9,829 bases of DNA, taken from positions 1-9,829 of the forward strand of contig JACQEL010000743.1 in assembly GCA_016200595.1 (NCBI GenBank), given 5' to 3'. The DNA comes from Deltaproteobacteria bacterium. Its GTDB lineage: Bacteria; Desulfobacterota; Binatia; Bin18. The position numbers and the translations under genes were made by a program. Numbering within the stretch: the first letter of the stretch is position 1; the number at the start of each line of letters is the position of its first letter. Positions 5,937-9,829 of the stretch are shown in pieces. The notes beneath the pieces were generated by a model. The model was given only the letters and a program-made list of their open reading frames with translations, did not search any database and was not told the DNA's origin.

Positions 5937-6629
5937 CTACGGCCAGATCACCCGCACTTCTTCAGCCAGCAGCGCCACCGAGTTCTTGCCGTCAACAAAG
6001 TTGCGTGTGTCATTGAATTGCTCAACCTGCAACTCCGGCGAGGCCCATGACTCCTGGAACTTTGCCAAATCCGGCCAGTAGAGTTCGGCCACTCCATCGT
6101 AGGCTGGAGGTGGGTCTGACTCGTACGTTTCTGGCAGGACATGACACTGGACGTAACGAAACAGATGGGGCGTCCGCGGCACCAGGGGGGCGTGGCGGTT
6201 GCGCCAGTAGTCCTGAAATTCGGCAACACTCATGCCCGGTTTACGCTTGACGAGGAAGAGACCTTTGACGCAAGGGAAGTCTTTGGTCATTGTCGGGCCA
6301 GCGACGACGATATTTTCCCGAGTGACCAAACGCGTCAGACCTGGCACGTCGATAAAATTTGGCTCATCTTTGAATGCGCCTTCGAGATACTCTGGACTCT
6401 CACGCATACGCTGAGCCGCCTCAAGATCATCAAACCAGACCTCGGCGGCACCTTCATAAGGAGTGGTGGTAAATCCCGGGATTTGCTGCGGCAGGCGGTG
6501 ACTTTGCACGTATCGTCGCAAGCTGGTGAGACGCAGGGCCAATTGTGCATGCACGCCACGCCAGTGACCGTGGAATTGCTCGTTACTGATGCCAGGCTTC
6601 TTCGGCAGCAAAGCAAAAACTTTGATCAT
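5937..6629 (-). CDS. Tandem EthD-domain protein
   Basis: The 230-residue protein contains two copies of an EthD-type alpha/beta-barrel (ferredoxin-like) domain. Copy one (about 1-105) has KPGISNEQFHGHWRGVHAQL, RRYVQSHRLPQ, YEGAAEVWFDDL, and SPEYLEGAFKDEPNFID. Copy two (about 117-226) has KPGMSVAEFQDYWRNRHAPL, FRYVQCHVLPE, YDGVAELYWPDL, and SPELQVEQFNDTRNFVD. The blocks occur in the same order, so this is an internal duplication that forms a dimer-like unit in one chain. EthD was named from an ethyl tert-butyl ether degradation cluster in Rhodococcus; most family members have no proven reaction and form dimers. The start is ATG 6629-6627 with AAAGGGGGG four bases upstream. It sits between repeats, apparently as a single-gene unit or as the first gene before the SDR. 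Family placement is firm; function is open. Confidence 0.88.
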   Translation of the reverse strand: MIKVFALLPKKPGISNEQFHGHWRGVHAQLALRLTSLRRYVQSHRLPQQIPGFTTTPYEGAAEVWFDDLEAAQRMRESPEYLEGAFKDEPNFIDVPGLTRLVTRENIVVAGPTMTKDFPCVKGLFLVKRKPGMSVAEFQDYWRNRHAPLVPRTPHLFRYVQCHVLPETYESDPPPAYDGVAELYWPDLAKFQESWASPELQVEQFNDTRNFVDGKNSVALLAEEVRVIWP

Positions 6630-6656
6630 AATTCCCCCCTTTCAGGTGCTGCTCGC

Positions 6657-6686
6657 ACCATACTCCAGCCTACTGTGCCCGGGCAA
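6657..6686 (-). promoter_or_regulatory. Weak candidate sigma-70 promoter before the EthD-type gene
   Basis: On the minus strand TTGCCC (6686-6681) and TATGGT (6662-6657) are separated by 18 bp, each matching the sigma-70 consensus at 4 of 6 positions, about 28 bp before the gene's ATG at 6629. This is a consensus match only and could be chance. Confidence 0.25.
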
Positions 6687-6756
6687 GTTGTTGCTCTTCC
6701 CCGGGTGCATAACAATTTCTTGGTCAACGGGCTGCGGCGTACCGCCCGAGGGTTCC

Positions 6757-6839
6757 GTAGGCCGGAATAAGCGGAGCGTTTCCGGCGCAGGTCAGCCCCA
6801 ACGGTGCCGGGAACGGCCTGTGGTCTTATCCCGGCCTAC
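6757..6839. repeat. GTAGGCCGGAATAAG inverted repeat (BIME-like)
   Basis: Arms GTAGGCCGGAATAAG (6757-6771) and CTTATCCCGGCCTAC (6825-6839) pair at 14 of 15 positions. A smaller perfect stem GCCGGAA (6761-6767) / TTCCGGC (6780-6786) is folded inside the left half. It occupies the 279-bp gap between the unrecognised small gene and the EthD-type gene. The remainder of the gap shows nothing else beyond the weak promoter candidate. Confidence 0.8.
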
Positions 6840-6908
6840 CCGTACGCCAGGGGTATTCAGGATTTTGTTATGCACCCCCCTTCCCTTGGCGTTTTCCCTC
6901 TCGGTCAA

Positions 6909-7220
6909 CTACCTCAGCAAATCCAGCGCGGCCACTGTCACGGTTTGTTCGGGTTCTGAGAAAAAATAGTCTTCAGTCAGGGTCGGCAGCGGACCGAATT
7001 CGAGGTTGAGATCCACCTGATTATCCGGCGGCCACCAGCGTAAGCGGAAGCCAATGACCTCAGAGGGAATATCGTGGGTCGTTTCCCTTCCGCCCGAACC
7101 CTCGTAGAAATTATCGCCCTCTTCACCGTCACGAGAGACCAGCCAACTGCCCAGCCAGCGTTTGCGCTGCTCTAGGGTTTTCTCCGCTTCTCCCCAATTG
7201 ATGGTTAATTTCTTGGCCAT
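6909..7220 (-). CDS. Small protein of unknown family
   Basis: I do not recognise this protein. From ATG 7220-7218 it is 103 residues; a TTG at 7238 would add six. It begins MAKKLTINWGEAEKTLEQRK, continues with a Trp-rich stretch (RWLGSWLVSRDGEEGDNFYE), then GFRLRWWPPDNQVDLNLEFG and an acidic tail TEDYFFSEPEQTVTVAALDL. There is no signal peptide, membrane segment or obvious catalytic motif, and no Cys. The alternating hydrophobic pattern in the second half suggests beta strands of a compact cytosolic domain. Start choice is uncertain: AAAGGA is only one base from the ATG, and no better site precedes the alternatives. It follows the amidohydrolase by 157 bp of repeat DNA. The normal-looking composition, sole long frame and upstream AAAGGA make a real gene more likely than not. 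Confidence 0.55.
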   Translation of the reverse strand: MAKKLTINWGEAEKTLEQRKRWLGSWLVSRDGEEGDNFYEGSGGRETTHDIPSEVIGFRLRWWPPDNQVDLNLEFGPLPTLTEDYFFSEPEQTVTVAALDLLR

Positions 7221-7246
7221 ATCCTTTGCCACTTGCAAGGTGCAAT

Positions 7247-7360
7247 CCGTTCACCCCCTTCGACAAGCTCAGGACAGGCTTCGACGAGCTCAGGGCGAAC
7301 GGGAAAAGCTCGAAACTGCCTACAAACCCGTTCGTGCTGAGCCCCGTCGAAGTACGAACG
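7247..7360. repeat. Expanded REP-like element with duplicated TTCGAC core
   Basis: The left unit has arms CCGTTCACCC (7247-7256) and GGGCGAACGG (7293-7302), 9 of 10 paired, enclosing two direct copies of the core: TTCGACAAGCTCAGG (7259-7273) and TTCGACGAGCTCAGG (7280-7294). The right unit is inverted, with arms CGTTCGTGCT (7329-7338) and AGTACGAACG (7351-7360). This is the same family and the same paired layout as 4704-4794, but with an extra core copy. Confidence 0.85.
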
Positions 7361-7377
7361 CAAAACTTATGCAGCCC

Positions 7378-8499
7378 CTACACCGGAGCCTCGAAGCCGT
7401 AAAGCTTTGCCGCGTTGAGACCTAATACTTTGCGGCGTTCGTCCTCGGTGAGGTTTGCCATCGTCCGATCAATAACCTCCTGTGAACGTGGCCAGGTGCC
7501 TTCGTGATGAGGATAATCATCCCCCCAGAGGAGGTTGTCGATGCCCACCCACCGACGTGTTTCTAGACCGATGGGGTCATCTTGGAACGTTGCGAACCCT
7601 TGCCGTCTAAAGTAATCGCTCGGCAGCATCGGTAACTTGGGAGCTACCCAGAAGTGATGTTTCTTGTACCCCTCATCCATTACCCAGAGGGTCCAGGCGA
7701 GCCAGCCGATACCAGCTTCGACTGGACCAAAGCGGAGCTTGGGGAACCGTTCACACACTCCGGACGCGCAGAGTTGCACGACGGGTTCGATCGCCGTGGA
7801 CAACGCATGCCAGACGTAATTGATAATGGCACCGCCGTTCCCAGTAGCCGTCCGGGGATCTTTGCCTGTCCCCACGTGGAAACTGATTGGCATTCCAGTC
7901 TCTTGAATAGCAGCCCAGAGTGGATCGTAGAGCGGCAAGTTATACGGTTGGTCTTGTGCTTGTACGGGCAGAAAGACGGTGCGGTACCCCAGCTTGGCTA
8001 CGCGTTCCACCTCTTTGACCGCCGTTTCCACATCTTTCGGCGCAACTGCGGCAACCGGGGCACACCGGTGTTTCTGTGGACCAAAGAATTCTAGCGCCCA
8101 ATCATTCCACACCCGGCACATCGCGGTCTGGTGAGCAGGATCGGGCGACGCCCACATCAAGAGGCCACGGTTCGGATAGATGACTTCAGCATCAATACCG
8201 TCGCGGGCGAGGTCACGCATACGTGCTGCAAGATCCGGCCGCCCGCCTTTGGCCCGCTCAAGGTCTTCACCCTCCAGGTTGAAGTCACGAATACGCAGAG
8301 GACGTGCTCCTTCTACTACCAAAGCTTTGTGGCCTTTGGCGTCGATTTCAACTTTCGGCAGGCGATGACGGAATTTCGCTTCGATACGTCGCTCCCACAA
8401 ATCCGGTGGTTCGAGGACGTGGCAGTCAGCCGATACCACAAAGTACTTTTTCTGCGGTTTGGCTGTTGGAGCTTGGTTTTCTGGTGCAGCAGTTCCCAT
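7378..8499 (-). CDS. Amidohydrolase-2 family metal-dependent hydrolase
   Basis: From ATG 8499-8497 the protein has 373 residues, the normal size for this TIM-barrel family (ACMSD/amidohydrolase 2, PF04909 group). After a short Ala/Pro/Lys-rich leader come VVSADCHVLEPPDLW, with Asp25-x-His27 in place of the usual His-x-His metal pair, RDLARDGIDAEVIYPN, the strand ISFHVGTG with His208, and GDDYPHHEGTWPRS with the likely metal/acid-base Asp327-Asp328. Asp-x-His is common in the subgroup that starts SxDxHxxEPPDLW, so the enzyme is likely active. Members act as decarboxylases or C-C and C-N hydrolases, often in aromatic or other xenobiotic catabolism; this substrate is unknown. A GTG at 8523 also opens the frame, but GAGGAGG 6 bp before 8499 fixes the shorter start. 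The extra Met-preceding codons show no family similarity. Confidence 0.92.
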   Translation of the reverse strand: MGTAAPENQAPTAKPQKKYFVVSADCHVLEPPDLWERRIEAKFRHRLPKVEIDAKGHKALVVEGARPLRIRDFNLEGEDLERAKGGRPDLAARMRDLARDGIDAEVIYPNRGLLMWASPDPAHQTAMCRVWNDWALEFFGPQKHRCAPVAAVAPKDVETAVKEVERVAKLGYRTVFLPVQAQDQPYNLPLYDPLWAAIQETGMPISFHVGTGKDPRTATGNGGAIINYVWHALSTAIEPVVQLCASGVCERFPKLRFGPVEAGIGWLAWTLWVMDEGYKKHHFWVAPKLPMLPSDYFRRQGFATFQDDPIGLETRRWVGIDNLLWGDDYPHHEGTWPRSQEVIDRTMANLTEDERRKVLGLNAAKLYGFEAPV

Positions 8500-8505
8500 G
8501 GAGAA

Positions 8506-8512
8506 CCTCCTC
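8506..8512 (-). promoter_or_regulatory. Strong ribosome binding site fixing the amidohydrolase start
   Basis: The minus strand reads GAGGAGG, 6 bp before ATG 8499. It lies inside the longer frame that would begin at GTG 8523, so it rules in favour of the ATG. Confidence 0.75.
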
Positions 8513-8564
8513 AGCGTATGCACTTATCATGCAGTGAAATTCTGGGTGTTGGAAGTTCCGGGAA

Positions 8565-8593
8565 CTTTTAGATGAGCGGTCCCGGACAGTCAA
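8565..8593 (-). promoter_or_regulatory. Candidate sigma-70 promoter of the amidohydrolase gene
   Basis: On the minus strand TTGACT (8593-8588) and TAAAAG (8570-8565) lie 17 bp apart, matching the -35 box at 5 of 6 and the -10 box at 4 of 6 positions. Transcription would start near 8558, about 60 bp before the ATG. Spacing and location are right, but this is sequence matching only. Confidence 0.4.
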
Positions 8594-8603
8594 GCGTAGT
8601 GGA

Positions 8604-8621
8604 GCCTTGATGAATCAAGGC
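8604..8621. repeat. Short perfect palindrome GCCTTGAT-GA-ATCAAGGC
   Basis: GCCTTGAT (8604-8611) and ATCAAGGC (8614-8621) are perfect inverted copies around GA. The site lies about 10 bp upstream of the candidate -35 box at 8593-8588. It could be an operator-like dyad or a small hairpin; no T-run supports termination. Confidence 0.45.
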
Positions 8622-8646
8622 GCTAAACCGAGCGGCAAGAGATTCA

Positions 8647-8749
8647 TACACTCAGGCATCTGAGCCTGCATGCCGTAGCGTGCGCTATGCGCACGAAAAT
8701 AGCGGCGTACAGGGAAGACGTGCGCACAGCGCACGCTACCCCGAGTGTA
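8647..8749. repeat. Long hairpin element with 21-bp arms (GTAGCGTGCGC family)
   Basis: Arms at 8675-8695 (beginning GTAGCGTGCGC) and 8719-8739 (ending GCGCACGCTAC) are inverted copies with one mismatch in 21, around a 23-base loop. A further matching pair TACACTC (8647-8653) / GAGTGTA (8743-8749) encloses them. The element starts about 20 bp beyond the stop of the cyclase gene, where its RNA could protect or end that transcript. The arms are also nearly self-complementary (GTGCGC/GCGCAC). Confidence 0.85.
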
Positions 8750-8769
8750 CCAACCTCATGCATCTTGGT

Positions 8770-9705
8770 TTAGGGCATTTCCCCGAGGATTTGGTAGATC
8801 GTCACCTCTTTTGTGACGTTCTTTAGCTGCCTTTTACCGATCTCCCGCATAGAGAAGAGGGCCGCGACTCGCTGAGCGGTCTCTACACTGAGCAGGATCG
8901 TCCCGCGGCCAGCGAGTTCGGCAATCCTGGCGGCCACATTAGTCACCGGCCCTGAGGCCGTATAGATCCAACGCGTTCCCGTTGCCCCTTCCAATTTGGT
9001 TGGCCCCACCAGAGCGAGACCCGAGTTAATCCCGGCGTGTACCGCGATGGACTCAAAGGTCCCCCGCAGTTGTTCATTGAGGGTCGTCGTCCGTTGCAAA
9101 ATCTCTAGCGCCGTCTTCACCGCGTTCCGCGCATGACGAGCCGGGTCGGTCGCGGAAAAGATGGCCATCAATCCATCGCCAGCCGTTGTGGTGATGTCTC
9201 CGGCATGAGCGTGGATGCAGTCTAAAAAACTGGAGAAGTACCGCTCGATGAGAAAGTTCACCTGTTCTTGCGGGAGAGCCTCACTCAACTTGGTGTAGCC
9301 GCTGATATCGACAAAGAGCACCGACACATCCTGCTCCTGCATCTCCAGTTCCAGTGCTGCAGGATTTTCCTCGATGGGGCGTTTCACCGCCTGCGGCACG
9401 AACTTGGCCAGGTGTTCCTGGACACTCTGGAGCAAACCTACTTTGCGGTCGATGGTCTGTTTCAAGCGCAAAGAGGTACGAATGCGCGCCATCAATTCAT
9501 CGCGATTCACCGGTTTGGTGAGAAAGTCATCGGCTCCCGCTTCAATGCCTTTGACGCGATCCTCCGTCTGGCCGAGAGCGGTCATGATCACCACCGGGAT
9601 CAAGCGGGTCTCGTCATTGCCCTTGAGCCGTTGGCAGACCTCAAACCCATTCAAGCGCGGCATCATCACATCTAACAAGATGAGATCAGGATGCTCTTGC
9701 TGCAC
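8770..9705 (-). CDS. Response regulator with class III adenylate/guanylate cyclase output, open part after the internal stop
   Basis: From GTG 9705-9703 the open frame encodes 311 residues: the second half of a receiver domain, a linker helix, and a complete class III cyclase domain. Receiver marks are PDLILLDVMMPRLNGFEV (phospho-acceptor Asp12), VVIMTALGQ (Thr42), and FLTKP (Lys64). The cyclase domain (about 125-310) has VSVLFVDISGYTKLSE with metal Asp133, TAGDGLMAIF with metal Asp177, and GPVTNVAARIAELA with the Asn and Arg of the active site. It should make a cyclic nucleotide when the receiver is phosphorylated. The true start lies beyond the window: the receiver's first strand and acidic pair are encoded upstream at 9828-9715, but an in-frame TAG at 9714-9712 cuts the two parts. 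GTG 9705 follows GAGGAGG by 11 bp and could reinitiate, though the product would lack the first third of the receiver. Confidence 0.85.
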   Translation of the reverse strand: MQQEHPDLILLDVMMPRLNGFEVCQRLKGNDETRLIPVVIMTALGQTEDRVKGIEAGADDFLTKPVNRDELMARIRTSLRLKQTIDRKVGLLQSVQEHLAKFVPQAVKRPIEENPAALELEMQEQDVSVLFVDISGYTKLSEALPQEQVNFLIERYFSSFLDCIHAHAGDITTTAGDGLMAIFSATDPARHARNAVKTALEILQRTTTLNEQLRGTFESIAVHAGINSGLALVGPTKLEGATGTRWIYTASGPVTNVAARIAELAGRGTILLSVETAQRVAALFSMREIGKRQLKNVTKEVTIYQILGEMP

Positions 9706-9711
9706 CTGTTG

Positions 9712-9829
9712 CTACGCCTCCTCGCCGTTATACGCTTTGACCACCGTGTACCCGCGCGGCAGTAACAGCGCGTCTAACAGCTTGACGTTTTTTATCTCGT
9801 CATCGACAACCAGGATCTTCGCCTGGGGC
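9712..9829 (-). pseudogene. 5' part of the response-regulator/cyclase gene ending at an in-frame TAG
   Basis: In the same frame as the gene at 9705-8770, this segment translates to AKILVVDDEIKNVKLLDALL followed by LPRGYTVVKAYNGEEA and then TAG (9714-9712). It is the first strand, the Asp-Asp-Glu acidic pocket and helix 1 of the receiver. Close relatives of the motif usually read GEEAL at this point, so a TTG-to-TAG (Leu) or CAG-to-TAG (Gln) change is the simplest origin. No frameshift is needed to join the halves. Either the gene is newly broken, or there is a sequencing error, or the amber codon is read through. The N-terminus is cut by the window edge. Confidence 0.8.

Noticed and set aside
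5749..6081. Plus-strand frames over the GTCATTGCGAG element
   Set aside because: The peptides CHCERSEAI and ILSEVEG are translations of the dispersed repeats, and the frames then run antisense into the EthD-type gene.
7654..8571. Plus-strand frames opposite the amidohydrolase
   Set aside because: Shadow frames of a gene with clear family motifs and ribosome site on the minus strand.

Overview
The window is a stretch of bacterial chromosome with moderately high GC. Every convincing gene reads on the minus strand, so the biological order runs from high to low coordinates. The content is catabolic: a TPP/lipoyl 2-oxoacid (or acetoin-type) dehydrogenase, flavin reductases, an SDR, an EthD-type protein and an amidohydrolase-2 family hydrolase. 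Nearly every large intergenic gap is filled with dispersed palindromic repeats. This mix recalls uncultured soil or marine lineages of the Desulfobacterota/Binatota/Tectomicrobia kind. That placement is an impression only, because no taxonomic marker gene is present.

Layout from right to left. At 9829-8770 lies a response-regulator/class III nucleotidyl cyclase gene that enters from beyond the right edge and carries an in-frame TAG inside its receiver domain. At 8499-7378 is an amidohydrolase with a clear Shine-Dalgarno and a candidate promoter. At 7220-6909 is a short protein I do not recognise. At 6629-5937 is a protein made of two EthD domains in tandem. At 5600-4815 is an NAD-type short-chain dehydrogenase. 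The likely operon follows: E1 alpha (4673-3723), E1 beta (3710-2739), an E2 acyltransferase fused to an OsmC peroxidase domain (2749-986), a flavin-reductase-like protein (972-472), and a second one (409 to beyond the left edge). Spacing inside this operon is -11 to +62 bp.

E1 alpha and beta should decarboxylate a 2-oxoacid or acetoin-like substrate and reductively acylate the lipoyl arm of E2, which passes the acyl group to CoA. No E3 (dihydrolipoamide dehydrogenase) gene is in the window. The E2 polypeptide instead continues through a 60-residue Ser/Pro/Thr-rich linker into a complete OsmC/Ohr-like domain with both redox cysteines. Ohr/OsmC enzymes are known to use dihydrolipoyl groups as electron donor. 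The fusion therefore suggests a complex in which the lipoyl arm can feed electrons straight to a peroxidase.

The DNA for that linker contains three 7-bp tandem-repeat tracts. Because 7 is not a multiple of 3, gain or loss of one unit shifts the frame. The alternative frames carry stops inside the linker, so slippage in the two upstream tracts could switch the OsmC domain off while leaving E2 whole.

The intergenic DNA holds at least four distinct palindrome families: TTCGACA-type paired hairpins at 4704-4794 and 7247-7360, a GTCATTGCGAG element at 5751-5876 with another repeat nested in it, GTAGGC(T/C)GGAATA-type hairpins at 5672-5730 and 6757-6839, and a long GTAGCGTGCGC palindrome at 8647-8749. 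Translations of these repeats explain several spurious open frames on the plus strand.
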